Assembly: GCA_942491485.1 (NCBI GenBank)
Contig: CALOAX010000011.1
Span: forward strand, 62,001-126,000
DNA length: 64,000 bases
Direction of reading: 5' to 3'
Origin: Desulfoluna sp942491485
Lineage (GTDB): Bacteria > Desulfobacterota > Desulfobacteria > Desulfobacterales > Desulfolunaceae
Shown here: positions 32,727 to 42,310 of the stretch, piece by piece
Layout of the letters: every line of letters begins with the position of its first letter
Position numbering within the stretch: position 1 is the first letter of the stretch
Program-made: the position numbers and the translations under genes
The notes under the pieces: generated by a model
Databases searched by the model: none
What the model was told of the DNA's origin: nothing
The model's input: the letters and a program-made list of their open reading frames with translations, nothing else

Positions 32727-33626
32727 ATGACCTCCAACCTGCATCACCACATAGACCAGTTCATCAGCCATCTTCGTGTGGAACGGGGATTGGCAGAGCT
32801 TAGCATTGAGGCGTATGCGGCGGATCTCTCACGTTTTGCGGAGTTCATGGAGACCAACGGCTTCGGCGACCCCACAGAGGATGACACCTACGCCATCCTG
32901 AAACACATGATCGTCCTCAGAGATGACGGCCTCGGCCCCCGTTCCCGCGCCCGACACCTGGTTTCCATCCGCTCATTTTATCGGTTCCTTGCCGAAGAGA
33001 AGATCCTGCCCTCCGACCCGTCCGGCCTCATTGATTTTCCCAAAACCGGCCTGAAGCTGCCCGATACCCTGACGGTTTCGGAGGTGACGTCGCTTCTGGA
33101 GGCACCGGATACGGCAACCCCACGCGGGATGCGGGATGCCGCCATGATCGAGCTGCTCTATGCAGCGGGCCTCCGCGTGTCGGAACTCATCCACCTCGAG
33201 GTGAACGACATCAACCTTGAGGCTGGTTTTGTCCGTGTGTTGGGCAAAGGCTCCAAGGAACGCGTGGTTCCCATGGGGCAGTATGCCATGGACAAACTCG
33301 ACATCTACCTTACCTCGGCACGCCCCCTGCTCTTAAAACTCTACGCCAGCCGCACCCTCTTTGTGGCACGTGCAGGAAAACCCATGACCCGCCAGGGATT
33401 CTGGAAGCTCCTGAACAAATACACCCTCCTGGCCGGACTGAAAGGCAACATCAGCCCCCACACCCTGCGTCACTCCTTTGCCACCCACCTCCTGGAGGGG
33501 GGTGCTGATTTGCGTGTGGTACAGGTGATGCTCGGCCATGCCGACATCTCCACCACACAGATCTACACCCATATCACCGGAGACCACCTGCGAACGATGC
33601 ACCGCACCTATCACCCGAGGGGGTGA
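32727..33626 (+). CDS. xerD: Tyrosine recombinase, XerD-like
   Basis: A 299-residue site-specific recombinase, the usual XerC/XerD length. The N-terminal core-binding domain (5-95) opens IDQFISHLRVERGLAELSIE. The catalytic residues are all seen: Arg in YAAGLRVSEL, Lys in GKGSKERVVP, His and Arg in HTLRHSFATHLLEGG, His in LGHADISTT and the nucleophile Tyr in TQIYTHI. It resolves chromosome dimers at dif with a partner at the septum. Whether it is XerC or XerD cannot be decided without alignment; the HTLRHSFATHLLEGGADLR text favours XerD. A longer frame from 32691 is possible. Confidence 0.88.
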   Translation: MTSNLHHHIDQFISHLRVERGLAELSIEAYAADLSRFAEFMETNGFGDPTEDDTYAILKHMIVLRDDGLGPRSRARHLVSIRSFYRFLAEEKILPSDPSGLIDFPKTGLKLPDTLTVSEVTSLLEAPDTATPRGMRDAAMIELLYAAGLRVSELIHLEVNDINLEAGFVRVLGKGSKERVVPMGQYAMDKLDIYLTSARPLLLKLYASRTLFVARAGKPMTRQGFWKLLNKYTLLAGLKGNISPHTLRHSFATHLLEGGADLRVVQVMLGHADISTTQIYTHITGDHLRTMHRTYHPRG

Positions 33627-34004
33627 TGTTTGAAGTATCAACCCTTCTGATGAAAGACGAACCCACCGAGCGAAAAGCACCGCCAAAGGGGATTGCCACT
33701 CTTTTTCCCGAGACTTCTTTACAGAAGCTCGCCACACCGTTATGATAGTGATTGGTTTTGTTGATCAGGGTCAACACCATCGCAGCCACAAAGCCCACCC
33801 TTGCTTTCCCTGCGATACCGCCACCCTACGGTACCCATAAACGACCCGGCTCAAACCCACATCATCCGGGCCTCCTGACCTGTTTTTCCTGCCCGGCAAC
33901 CTTAACAAACAGACCAGGGTTCGACTCCTTCCCTTCCTACGCATCACCGCATCTTCCGAAGGCAAGAGGAGCTCACGTATCCGGCGGACAATAGAAGTGA
34001 ACGT
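33627..34004. other. Intergenic, no feature seen
   Basis: 378 bases between the recombinase and the SHOCT protein gene. I find no repeat of the R1-R3 families, RNA gene, clear promoter or convincing open frame. Confidence 0.4.
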
Positions 34005-34496
34005 ATGAAAAGCAACAAACGAAATGACTCTCCAGGAATCATGAAAAGCCTTTTCATGGTCTACCTTATCCTGGGAGGCCACCTCCTCCTGATCGTGGCC
34101 CTCTGCTTTTTTGTCCTCTTCTTCCGGGGGCTTGTTAATTATTTGCCCTGGATCTTCCTGGGGGGCGTCAGCCTCATCTGCCTTTCGGGCTTCCTTATTT
34201 ACAAACGCATGAAAACCGAAGGCAAAGCCCTTAAAGAGATCCTGTCCCTGCCCATGTTTCATGGGAAAACCGTGGAAATCAGTGTTCTCGGGGGACTGGC
34301 ATCTGTGCGCGTGGAAGACCCGAACCCCCAGCAGCCCATGGCCATCGAGAACAGCTCAATGCGCCAGAACCGCCCCGTTCATGCCCTGCCCCCATCCAGC
34401 CATGTGACCGAGCTCCTTGAGCTTGCCCACCTGCTGGACAGCAACCTCATCACCCTGGATGAGTACAACAAGGCCAAAAAGAAAATCATCAATTGA
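34005..34496 (+). CDS. Two-helix membrane protein with C-terminal SHOCT domain
   Basis: A 163-residue protein. Two hydrophobic segments (about residues 14-40 and 46-66) form a hairpin in the inner membrane. A cytoplasmic linker follows, and the C-terminus LELAHLLDSNLITLDEYNKA is a SHOCT motif, a short helical oligomerisation module. The function of such small SHOCT proteins is unknown. It is followed by a strong terminator and an R1 repeat. Confidence 0.75.
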   Translation: MKSNKRNDSPGIMKSLFMVYLILGGHLLLIVALCFFVLFFRGLVNYLPWIFLGGVSLICLSGFLIYKRMKTEGKALKEILSLPMFHGKTVEISVLGGLASVRVEDPNPQQPMAIENSSMRQNRPVHALPPSSHVTELLELAHLLDSNLITLDEYNKAKKKIIN

Positions 34497-34523
34497 TTGG
34501 GCTCCCCCAAACACAAAGCAAAA

Positions 34524-34566
34524 ACAAACCCCGGCCACACTGAGTGTGAACCGGGGTTTTTGTTTT
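34524..34566 (+). terminator. Terminator after the SHOCT protein gene
   Basis: AAACCCCGG ... CCGGGGTTT with an inner CACACTGAGTGTG stem, followed by TTTGTTTT. Confidence 0.9.
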
Positions 34567-34615
34567 CCATTACGGGGCTTTTGCCCCGTTTGTTTTTTGG
34601 TAACGAATCAGCTAT

Positions 34616-34799
34616 GCCTCCGGCGGCAAGGTGTGCCACCTTGAAAGCAGGTAGCGGATGCGTTTTGCCCCTCGTTCCTCGGGGCAAATCACATCCGCCT
34701 TTGATTCGGGAGGAACCCTGCTCAAGTTGAGCAAACCTGTTTGTCAAACCCACTTTTTAGATCAGGTAAAATTTGGCCCCCGGCAGGGCCGCCGGAGGC
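34616..34799. repeat. R1 repeat, full length, reverse
   Basis: GCCTCCGGCGGCAAGGTGTG ... GCGGATGCGTTTTGCCCCTC ... GGGCAAATCACATCCGC ... CAAACCTGTTTGTCAAACCC ... GGCAGGGCCGCCGGAGGC. 184 bp, complete. Confidence 0.92.
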
Positions 34800-34833
34800 A
34801 ATATTGAAGTGAATAGCGACTCTTGAGTGAAAA

Positions 34834-35847
34834 CTAACCGCCAAATCCATCGGGGTTTTGCGACTGCCATCGCCAGGTGTCCCGACACATATCATCAACG
34901 CCCCTTTCCGCACGCCACCCGATATCAGCCAAAGCCTTATCCGGTGACGCATAGCAGGCTGCAATATCCCCAGCCCGCCTTGGCGCCACGGTGTATGGCA
35001 CGCCCCTGCCGGAGGCTTTTTCAAAGGCCCTGACCAGATCCAGAACACTGGTCCCCTGGCCGGTCCCCAGGTTGTAGACGTAAAGGCCCGGGGCCTCTTC
35101 GGCGCTGCTTAACGCGGACAAATGCCCTTTGGCAAGATCCACCACGTGAATAAAGTCCCTCACCCCGGTGCCGTCATGGGTAGGGTAATCATCCCCGAAA
35201 ACACTCAGTCGCTCGAGTTTCCCCACGGCCACCTGGGCGATGTAAGGCATCAGGTTGTTGGGAATGCCATTGGGATCTTCCCCTATCAATCCGCTCTCAT
35301 GGGCTCCCACCGGGTTGAAATAGCGCAGCAGCACAACACGCCAAGAGCTGTCGGCAACAATCAGGTCTTCAAGCATCTCTTCGATGATCAACTTTGACCG
35401 ACCATACGGGTTGGTCGCGCTTCTCGGAAACCCTTCGTCAATAGGAACCGTCTCGGGGTCCCCATACACCGTTGCCGACGAGGAGAAGACAATATTTTTC
35501 ACCCCGGCCCCGTCCATGGCATGTATGAGGTTCAATGTGCCGGTAAGGTTGTTCCGGTAGTAGGCAACCGGCATCTCCACCGACTCACCCACCGCCTTCA
35601 GCCCCGCAAAATGAATGACAGCATGAAAATCATGTGAGGCAAAAAGACGAGCCAGAACCCCCTCGTCAAGAAGATCCCCCTTAACAAAGGAGATCGACTT
35701 TCCCGTCAGTTTTTCGACCCGCCTCAAGGACTCTTCCGAACTGTTTGAAAGGTTGTCCACCACGGTCACCTGATGACCGGACTCCAGCAATTCCAAGCAG
35801 GTGTGGCTGCCGATGTATCCGGCACCACCCGTTACAAGTACGTGCAT
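34834..35847 (-). CDS. galE: UDP-glucose 4-epimerase
   Basis: A 337-residue short-chain dehydrogenase-fold enzyme interconverting UDP-glucose and UDP-galactose. The NAD loop GGAGYIGSHT lies at residues 7-16; the catalytic Ser is in SSSATVYGDPE and the Tyr and Lys in NPYGRSKLI. The C-terminal domain has the typical RRAGDIAACYASPDKA. ATG at 35847 is chosen because AGGAAAATGGT precedes it. It supplies sugar nucleotides for surface polysaccharide; the CpsB-like gene nearby fits that. Confidence 0.95.
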   Translation of the reverse strand: MHVLVTGGAGYIGSHTCLELLESGHQVTVVDNLSNSSEESLRRVEKLTGKSISFVKGDLLDEGVLARLFASHDFHAVIHFAGLKAVGESVEMPVAYYRNNLTGTLNLIHAMDGAGVKNIVFSSSATVYGDPETVPIDEGFPRSATNPYGRSKLIIEEMLEDLIVADSSWRVVLLRYFNPVGAHESGLIGEDPNGIPNNLMPYIAQVAVGKLERLSVFGDDYPTHDGTGVRDFIHVVDLAKGHLSALSSAEEAPGLYVYNLGTGQGTSVLDLVRAFEKASGRGVPYTVAPRRAGDIAACYASPDKALADIGWRAERGVDDMCRDTWRWQSQNPDGFGG

Positions 35848-35931
35848 ACCATTTTCCTGTCTCATGTAATCAAAAAGGTTCAGGCCCTGTTATTTCAAAT
35901 ATACCGGTAACTGTTCTACACATAACAAGCT

Positions 35932-36119
35932 GCCTCCGGCGGCAAGGTGTGCCACCTTGAAAGCAGGTTACGAATGCGCATTGTCCCTCGTTCCTCGGGC
36001 CAAATCACATTCGCCTTTAATACGGAATTCATTCAATGACATGTCTTTCAGGCCTGTTTGTTAAACCCAGCCAATAATAACTTGGCAAACGTTTAGCCCC
36101 CGGCAGGGCCGCCGGAGGC
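35932..36119. repeat. R1 repeat, full length, reverse
   Basis: GCCTCCGGCGGCAAGGTGTG ... CCCTCGTTCCTCGGGCC ... CACATTCGC ... GCCTGTTTGTTAAACCC ... GGCAGGGCCGCCGGAGGC. 188 bp. The R3 element begins 46 bases further on. Confidence 0.92.
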
Positions 36120-36164
36120 ACAAGCTGAATAGTAGCGTATACCGGGGACTTCTTCACCATTGGC

Positions 36165-36402
36165 CTAACCCGGATATTTCACGAGTTGAGTGCATCCATA
36201 TTCAAGGCATCAGAGCTGAAGATGTAGTTGTTTACCTCAACGCAGAAGAGGGGTGCACTCGGCTCGCCCGAAGGGCGAAAAAAGCGAGTAGGAAACCGTG
36301 AATTACATTTTTTTTGAAATATCTTAATTTTTCACAGTAACTATCAGTAATAACATCGTGTTGCTTTGACCTAACAGTTTTCTCATGAAATGTCCGGGCT
36401 AA
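36165..36402. mobile_element. R3 element, copy b (MITE-like, 238 bp)
   Basis: It begins CTAACCCGGATATTTCACGAG and ends CTCATGAAATGTCCGGGCTAA; the ends are inverted and match copy a at 24537-24790 in the opposite orientation. The interior is about 80 percent alike by eye. The right end lies within the CpsB gene's stop-codon region (stop at 36399), so it overlaps that gene by 4 bases. Confidence 0.8.
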
Positions 36403-37148
36403 CAAGCCGATGCGTTGTGGCACACACGGTTTTCCCATGCCCTGCCCGCAACCACCGCTGCCGGGTTGTCCCGAACCAGCTTCAATGCTTCCGCCTCACC
36501 CACGATTTTTGAGGCTGCCTTCACCCCGGCTGCCATCAAAGGTGTCCGGTAATCATGATCATGGGCATCCGACGCCAAAAGGTCCACAGCCCCTTTTTTA
36601 AGGAGATACCGCGCACAGGAGGCGATATCCCGCCCAAAGGTTCCGGTAACACTGTCCGCGGTTACCTGCACCAGGGCACGGGTCTCTTCCACCATCTGAA
36701 AAAGACGCCTTGGGTCACGCATGATGGAGGGATTTCGTTCCGGATGGGCAATGATGGGATGAAACCCACGGTCCACATAAGCCTTCAGTATGGCAGGAGC
36801 TGCGTGAGGCAGGTGACTGTAAGGGAATTCTACCAGGAGGTACCGGGATCCGTTGATGGAAAAATCGGCAAGGTTCTCCGGAAGAAAACCCGCCACGAGT
36901 TCAGCACCGGGAACCACGGTGATATCAATGCCTTTTTCCTGTAACCGTTCATTGAGCCGCTGAATCAACGGCAGATACACCCGGGCATCCAGAAGGTCCA
37001 CGCCGGCATGAAAGGTGGCGACAATACAAGACGTCCCCCCTTCTGCGGCCTGGGCGGCCATGGCAATGCTTTCCTCCATATCCTGGGAGCCATCGTCGAC
37101 ACCGGGAAGGATATGACAGTGAATATCCGTCCAATGGGTATTCGGCAT
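36399..37148 (-). CDS. CpsB/CapC-like protein-tyrosine phosphatase (PHP family)
   Basis: A 249-residue PHP-fold phosphatase. The metal motif DIHCHILPGVDDG (His, His, Asp) is at residues 7-19, PGAELVAGFLP and PIIAHPERNPSI are later metal-binding segments, and LASDAHDHDYR closes the site. Relatives dephosphorylate tyrosine-kinase tails that control capsule or exopolysaccharide export. No export genes are next to it apart from galE. AGGAATATATCT precedes the ATG at 37148. Confidence 0.9.
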   Translation of the reverse strand: MPNTHWTDIHCHILPGVDDGSQDMEESIAMAAQAAEGGTSCIVATFHAGVDLLDARVYLPLIQRLNERLQEKGIDITVVPGAELVAGFLPENLADFSINGSRYLLVEFPYSHLPHAAPAILKAYVDRGFHPIIAHPERNPSIMRDPRRLFQMVEETRALVQVTADSVTGTFGRDIASCARYLLKKGAVDLLASDAHDHDYRTPLMAAGVKAASKIVGEAEALKLVRDNPAAVVAGRAWENRVCHNASAC

Positions 37149-37703
37149 AGATATATTCCTCACTTATCAACAGATACACCGGAGGCACTTTCAGTACGCA
37201 GAGTCGCTGACCGGGATCAGGGTAATTTTCGTAACGTTGATGTTCTTGTAGATATAGTCACACAAGGGTGGCCAAGGCATGGACAAGTCACACGAACGGT
37301 TTTTTTGCCTTCATGGATAGACATAAAGACAGACCAACCAGCAGCATACAAAGCCCGAAACCAATGACCTTTACGGAGTCATCACAACAAATAGGGGGGA
37401 GGCCATTAAGACTGAAATGGCCAAAAAAGCATTCTAACGACAACTCACAATTACGGCAATCTATTTTCTCTATAATGTAGGTATATGCTCACAAAAAAGA
37501 CCAAACCTGATTAAGATTCGTGAAGACCTTTCATCGCAATATTTCCCTTTTCATACACCACGGATTCCCCTATAGTCATACACTGTTCAGCGTAGAGAAT
37601 ACACGTCATACCTACCGAACGCGTACCGGTTTCAAACCTTCGTCCCCGGCCGGCATGACTGAGACATATTAATGCTAATCTTTATTTAATTCGGAGGTTC
37701 TCC
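37149..37703. other. Intergenic, little seen
   Basis: About 555 bases before the crotonase gene. A TATAAT with a poor -35 lies at 37469-37474, and CATAC and GGTATA words recur, but I see no RNA gene, repeat or credible open frame. The crotonase ribosome site TCGGAGG is at 37691-37697. Confidence 0.4.
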
Positions 37704-38495
37704 ATGTCTTACGAAACCATTCTTCTGAATGTAGAAAAGGGTATTGCCACCATCACCTTCAACCGCCCCAAAGCCCTGAACGCTCTTAACGCCGAGCTTC
37801 TCACCGAGTTCTCCGCAGCCCTTGACGAAGTCGCAGAAAATAAGGACATCCATGTCCTTGTCCTTACCGGGTCTGGAGACAAAGCCTTTGTGGCCGGTGC
37901 CGATATTACCGAACTGGCCAAGCTCAATGCTCTTCAGGCCAAACTCTTCGCAAAAAAAGGCCACGACGCCATCGGCAAGCTCCAGGGACTTTCCATCCCC
38001 GCCATTGCCGCCGTTAACGGCTTTGCTTTGGGTGGAGGAAGTGAAATGGCCCTGGCATGCGATTTTATCTACGCCTCCGAAGCGGCAAAATTCGGCCTTC
38101 CTGAAATCACCTTAGGTATTATCCCCGGTTTCGGCGGCACACAGAGACTTCCCCGACTGATAGGCGCCAACATGGCCAAAGAGATGATCCTCACCGGCAA
38201 GATGCTTTCCGCCGCCGAAGCCAAAGAGGTCGGCATGGTCAACAAGGTGCTTGCCCCTGAAGACCTCATGGAAGCAACCCTGAAAACCGCGGGTGCCATT
38301 GCTGCCAAGGGCCGGGTTCCTGTGCGTGCCGCAAAACAGGCAGTAAACGCAGGCCTGAATGTGGACCTGGCCACCGGGTGCTCCATTGAGGTCGACGCCT
38401 TTGCCCTGTGCGTGGCAAGCAGCGACGCCAAAGAGGGCACCAGTGCTTTCCTTGAAAAACGAAAGCCGGTGTTCAATGCCGGGTACGAAGGGTAA
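37704..38495 (+). CDS. Enoyl-CoA hydratase / 3-hydroxybutyryl-CoA dehydratase (crotonase)
   Basis: A 263-residue crotonase. The oxyanion-hole segments AFVAGADITEL and GFALGGGSEMALACDF and the two catalytic glutamates (Glu114, Glu134 in LPEITLGIIPGFGGTQRLPR) are all present, so it is an active hydratase. Similarity to Crt of butyrate-type pathways is strong by eye. It acts in the cytoplasm on enoyl-CoA in fatty-acid or butyrate oxidation or synthesis. TCGGAGGTTCTCC precedes the ATG. A single gene, ended by one or two terminators. Confidence 0.92.
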   Translation: MSYETILLNVEKGIATITFNRPKALNALNAELLTEFSAALDEVAENKDIHVLVLTGSGDKAFVAGADITELAKLNALQAKLFAKKGHDAIGKLQGLSIPAIAAVNGFALGGGSEMALACDFIYASEAAKFGLPEITLGIIPGFGGTQRLPRLIGANMAKEMILTGKMLSAAEAKEVGMVNKVLAPEDLMEATLKTAGAIAAKGRVPVRAAKQAVNAGLNVDLATGCSIEVDAFALCVASSDAKEGTSAFLEKRKPVFNAGYEG

Positions 38496-38529
38496 GGGTT
38501 TAACTTACCCGCAAAACGATCAACAGCCA

Positions 38530-38568
38530 CGAACCCTGCTCCACTTTGGAGTGGGGTTCTTTATTTCC
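38530..38568 (+). terminator. Terminator after the crotonase gene
   Basis: GAACCCTGCTCCA and TGGAGTGGGGTTC form a stem followed by TTTATTT. Confidence 0.85.
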
Positions 38569-38601
38569 ACTGAAAGGCTCCACCCCACCGGCAAACATGG
38601 C

Positions 38602-38636
38602 CGATGGTCATTTCTTGACCGGCGGTCTTTTTTAAG
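38602..38636 (+). terminator. Second terminator after the crotonase gene
   Basis: GCCGATGGTCA-TTTCT-TGACCGGCGGTC, with two weak pairs, followed by TTTTTT. The 38637-39071 remainder has no gene, repeat or promoter I can support. Confidence 0.7.
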
Positions 38637-39071
38637 CACCAACCCTTCCCTTTACGTGAGGTTCACCCCCGACCCCATTCCAACCCGCAGCAACCGTCCG
38701 CCTTTTATTTAATTCATAATAACAAATACTTTCACCACACTCCCGCATTTGTCCGCTCATCCAAACGCACCCATTTCATTGGGAATCGCCATATAAACGC
38801 CCACTTTAAGAACACAGCACCAACCATCTGTATTAATGAAGCATACTACCACAAAACCCCTCACACAAAACGTTTTTTGGGTGACTTTTACAGGTGAATC
38901 ATTTATGACCTGATGACTGTATAGATACGATTGACACACATAACCGTGGCCCACTAAACATCACACGCCTTACACCAGAGCCCACAGACATTCCCGGCCC
39001 GGTGTTTCGATCCGGTTTTTGGCCGTCACGGCAATCCCATAGACCTAATAGTTTTGGAGAGGAAAGCTCGC

Positions 39072-40373
39072 ATGATTTACGATATTGATTTTGAAACGAT
39101 GCCGAGGGAAGCCTTGGAAGCGATTCAGCTCAGGCGACTTCAAACCACCCTTGAAAATGTTTACGCCAAGGTTCCCTTTTACAAGGAGAAGTTTAAAGAA
39201 GCAGGCATCGTACCCGGGGACATCCGGTCACTCAAAGACCTTTCCAAGCTTCCCTTTACCACCAAGCAGGACCTGCGGGACAACTACCCCTACGGCATGT
39301 TTGCCGTGCCCATGGAGAGCGTGGTGCGCATCCACGCCTCGTCAGGCACCACCGGCTCCCCCACCGTGGTCGGTTACACAAAGCGAGATATCGACACCTG
39401 GTCCAACCTCATGGCCCGCGCCCTCTGCGCAGGCGGCGCCACCCGCGGGGACATCATCCACAACGCTTACGGCTACGGACTCTTCACCGGGGGCCTTGGC
39501 GTCCATTACGGTGCTGAAAAACTTGGGGCGTCTGTTATTCCTGTCTCCGGCGGCAACACCAAGCGTCAAATCATCATCATGAAGGATTTCGGACCCACCA
39601 TCCTCACCGCCACCCCTTCCTACACCCTTCACCTGGCCGAAGTGGCCAAAGAGATGGGGCTCTCTTTTAAAGACTTAAACTTCAAATTCGGCATCTTTGG
39701 CGCCGAGCCCTGGAGTGAGGGGATGCGAAAAGAGCTTGAGGAGACCCTGGGCATTGATGCTGTTGATATATACGGCCTCAGCGAGGTTATGGGTCCGGGT
39801 GTGGCCATTGAGTGCCATGAGGCAAAAAAGGGCCTCCACATCTTTGAGGACCATTTCATCCCTGAGATCATCGACCCCGTGACCGAAGAGCCCCTGCCGT
39901 ACGGCGAGACCGGAGAGTTGGTCTTTACCTCCATCACCAAGGAGGCTTTCCCCATCATCCGCTACCGCACCCGAGACATCACCTCCCTCCATCCGGAGCC
40001 TTGTGTCTGTGGCAGAACCCACATTCGCATGAAGCGTGTCAGCGGACGAACCGATGACATGCTCATCATCCGAGGGGTCAATGTATTCCCCTCACAGATC
40101 GAGAGCGTTTTGATGAAGAGCTCCACGGCCACCCCCCATTACCAATTGGTGGTGGATCGTGAAAACAACCTCGATACCCTGACCGTCAAGGTGGAGGTGA
40201 GTGAAAGTCTCTTCGCCGATGAGATCAAGATGCTGCAGAATACGGAGAAAAAAATCTCCAAGGATATCAAAGAGTATCTTGGCGTCTCTGCCAAAGTGAA
40301 ACTCGTGGAACCAAAATCCATTGCAAGAAGTGAAGGAAAAGCTGTAAGAGTCATTGACAACAGGCAGCGATAG
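39072..40373 (+). CDS. paaK: Phenylacetate-CoA ligase-type acyl-CoA synthetase
   Basis: A 433-residue adenylate-forming enzyme of the PaaK family. The P-loop-like HASSGTTGSPTVVGYT is at about residues 84-99, IYGLSEVMGPG at 231-241 and the core motif YRTRDIT near 303 with the hinge RTDDMLIIRGVNVFPSQIE at 326-344. It activates phenylacetate or a related aryl acid with ATP and CoA. ATG 39072 follows GAGAGGAAAG; a TTG at 39054 is an alternative. The ACT protein 125 bases downstream is the usual partner in anaerobes that ferment aromatic amino acids. Confidence 0.93.
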   Translation: MIYDIDFETMPREALEAIQLRRLQTTLENVYAKVPFYKEKFKEAGIVPGDIRSLKDLSKLPFTTKQDLRDNYPYGMFAVPMESVVRIHASSGTTGSPTVVGYTKRDIDTWSNLMARALCAGGATRGDIIHNAYGYGLFTGGLGVHYGAEKLGASVIPVSGGNTKRQIIIMKDFGPTILTATPSYTLHLAEVAKEMGLSFKDLNFKFGIFGAEPWSEGMRKELEETLGIDAVDIYGLSEVMGPGVAIECHEAKKGLHIFEDHFIPEIIDPVTEEPLPYGETGELVFTSITKEAFPIIRYRTRDITSLHPEPCVCGRTHIRMKRVSGRTDDMLIIRGVNVFPSQIESVLMKSSTATPHYQLVVDRENNLDTLTVKVEVSESLFADEIKMLQNTEKKISKDIKEYLGVSAKVKLVEPKSIARSEGKAVRVIDNRQR

Positions 40374-40498
40374 ACCGAGAATAACGGAGATATCCGAGCC
40401 CTGAACGAATACCGAACCGGCCATAGACATGTGGCCGGCTCAGCGATGAATCCATCTCGTATTTAACCCATCACGATGCTCATGAAAGGAGGCCTTTG

Positions 40499-40927
40499 AT
40501 GCGCGTTGAACAGATATCCATATTTCTTGAGAACACAGGCGGGCGTATTGCCGAAGTGACCACGATTCTTTCCAATGCCTCAGTGAATATTCGCGCCCTT
40601 TCCCTTGCGGATACCACCGATTTCGGCGTGCTCAGGCTCATTGTCGACGACAATGAGATGGCGGAAAAAGCCCTGAAGGAAAACGGATTTTCCGTAGGAA
40701 AAACCAGTGTGGTGGCCGTGGCCGTCGAGGACAAGCCCGGTGGCCTCAACCGCATTCTGATCCTCCTTGCCGAGGCAGACCTCAACGTGGAATACATGTA
40801 CGCCCTCCAGCAGAGCGGCGACCACGCTGTCATGATCTTCCGTTTTGACAACACCGACGAAGCCATCAAGCTTCTCGAAAGTGAAGGGATTCGCGTCTAC
40901 AAAGCAAGCGAAGTCGCCTCCCTGTAA
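40499..40927 (+). CDS. Tandem ACT-domain protein
   Basis: A 142-residue protein of two ACT domains (residues about 3-68 and 70-140): QISIFLENTGGRIAEVTTIL and VVAVAVEDKPGGLNRILILL are the two opening strands and helices. ACT domains bind amino acids and regulate enzymes. It is probably the sensor for the PaaK-type ligase, since the two are often neighbours. AAAGGAGG lies 7 bases before the ATG at 40499. A terminator follows at 41023. Confidence 0.9.
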   Translation: MRVEQISIFLENTGGRIAEVTTILSNASVNIRALSLADTTDFGVLRLIVDDNEMAEKALKENGFSVGKTSVVAVAVEDKPGGLNRILILLAEADLNVEYMYALQQSGDHAVMIFRFDNTDEAIKLLESEGIRVYKASEVASL

Positions 40928-41022
40928 GATCCGGGGCTGAATGCATGGCCTCTAAGGCACCAGCCGTGCTCACTTAATGCCGCGCCTGTGTTTAAGGCCC
41001 CGACACACTACAGACACATGAA

Positions 41023-41058
41023 AAGCGGAACGCCCTTACAGGGCGTTCCGCTTTTTGT
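41023..41058 (+). terminator. Terminator after the ACT gene
   Basis: AGCGGAACGCCC-TTACA-GGGCGTTCCGCT, a perfect stem, followed by TTTTG. Confidence 0.95.
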
Positions 41059-41076
41059 CTTTGGAGTCCGTCCACC

Positions 41077-42195
41077 ATGACCGAAAACAACACGCGCCCC
41101 CTCTCCGCAGAGCTGGAACGCAGACTGCTCCACGGCCTTCACCTGGAGTGGGAGTCCGCAAAGGACTGCAACCCGGATCCGCGGATCCGAAGCCTCACCC
41201 CCCCACTCTTCGCCCTCAATGAGGCCAGGGGTACCCTTGCCTTGTGGAACAGCAAACGGCGTGAAATCTCCTTCAGCAGCCACTTCCTCTCCCACCACCC
41301 CTGGGATGCCGTAAGGGAGGTGCTCCTTCACGAAATGGCCCATCAGGTCGCAAGCGAGGTCTTCCACGCAAAAGGCGAGCCGCCCCATGGCCCCTCTTTT
41401 CGAACAGCATGCGACATGTTGGGCGCCAACCCCAAGGCCTCCGGAAGCTACCCCAACCTTCGGGAGCGCCTCGCCATGGGCGACGCCTCTGCCGAAGATG
41501 CCGTCACCCAGCGTATCCACAAGCTCTTCGCCCTGGCACAAAGCAGCAACCCCCATGAGTCAGAAGCAGCCCTTTCCAAGGCGAGACTCCTCATGGAAAA
41601 GTACCGGATCGACACCCTTGATGCCGGAAAACCCCTCGACGAGTACACCACCATCTTCCTTGGAAAGCCCGCCCTGAGGCACCACCGTGAATCCTATGCC
41701 CTGGCCAACCTTCTCACCGAACACTACTTCGTCCGTTGCATCTGGGCCATGGCCTGCGTGGTGGAAAAAGAAAAAATGGGCCGCGTCCTTGAAGTCAGCG
41801 GCGCCCGCTCCCATGTCCTCATGGCGGAGTATGTCTACCATTTTATCCTGGAAACCATTGAACGATCCTGGCGGGAAATAGAAAATGAGAACGGAAAAAA
41901 ACTTGGCAGGTATCGCAAAAGCGATTTTGCAGAAGGGCTTGTGGAGGGATTTTCACAAAAGCTGAGGGCTGAAAAAGGGAAGCGCGACATCTCCCTTCTT
42001 CCTGTATTGGTGGAAGACCCGGTCCTTGACGCCTACATCGGCAGGCGCTACCCGCGGGTTGTCACGAGAACCCGCCGCATCAAACACGCGGACGCACATC
42101 TCATCAGCAAAGGAAAAGAAGCGGGAAAGCGCATGACCATTCGCCCCGGCGTGGGCACAAAAAAGACGCCCGAAGGCGCCTATCTGACAGACTGA
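41077..42195 (+). CDS. SprT-like zinc metalloprotein fused to DUF2786
   Basis: A 372-residue protein. The N-terminal part (20-110) is SprT-like with the zincin motif LLHEMAHQ (His85, Glu86, His89). Residues about 146-185 are a DUF2786-type helical segment (RIHKLFALAQSSNPHESEAA) and a domain follows to residue 300 that has EYTTIFLGKP and VLEVSGARSHVLMAEYVYHF. The C-terminus is basic. SprT relatives degrade or bind DNA-associated proteins, but function here is unknown. Its ATG at 41077 lies just past the terminator stem of the previous gene, and the promoter is unclear. Confidence 0.82.
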   Translation: MTENNTRPLSAELERRLLHGLHLEWESAKDCNPDPRIRSLTPPLFALNEARGTLALWNSKRREISFSSHFLSHHPWDAVREVLLHEMAHQVASEVFHAKGEPPHGPSFRTACDMLGANPKASGSYPNLRERLAMGDASAEDAVTQRIHKLFALAQSSNPHESEAALSKARLLMEKYRIDTLDAGKPLDEYTTIFLGKPALRHHRESYALANLLTEHYFVRCIWAMACVVEKEKMGRVLEVSGARSHVLMAEYVYHFILETIERSWREIENENGKKLGRYRKSDFAEGLVEGFSQKLRAEKGKRDISLLPVLVEDPVLDAYIGRRYPRVVTRTRRIKHADAHLISKGKEAGKRMTIRPGVGTKKTPEGAYLTD

Positions 42196-42212
42196 AAAAG
42201 CAAACAACCCAT

Positions 42213-42310
42213 GCCTCCGGCGGCAAGGTGTGCCACCTTGAAAGCGGGTTGCGAATGCTCTGAGCCCTCGTTCCTCGGGCTCTTCACATTCGCTGACGGG
42301 CTACGCCCGT
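42213..42310. repeat. R1 repeat, reverse variant
   Basis: GCCTCCGGCGGCAAGGTGTG, GCGAATGCTCTGAGCCCTCG, TTCCTCGGGCTCTTCACATT, and GACGGGCTACGCCCGTGA. It begins 17 bases after the SprT-like gene. Confidence 0.88.

Noticed and set aside
38616..38628. TGACCGGCGGTCT, similar to the TetR operators at 54563 and 55293
   Set aside because: It is one arm of a stem with GATGGTCA followed by TTTTTT after the crotonase gene, so a terminator explains it better.
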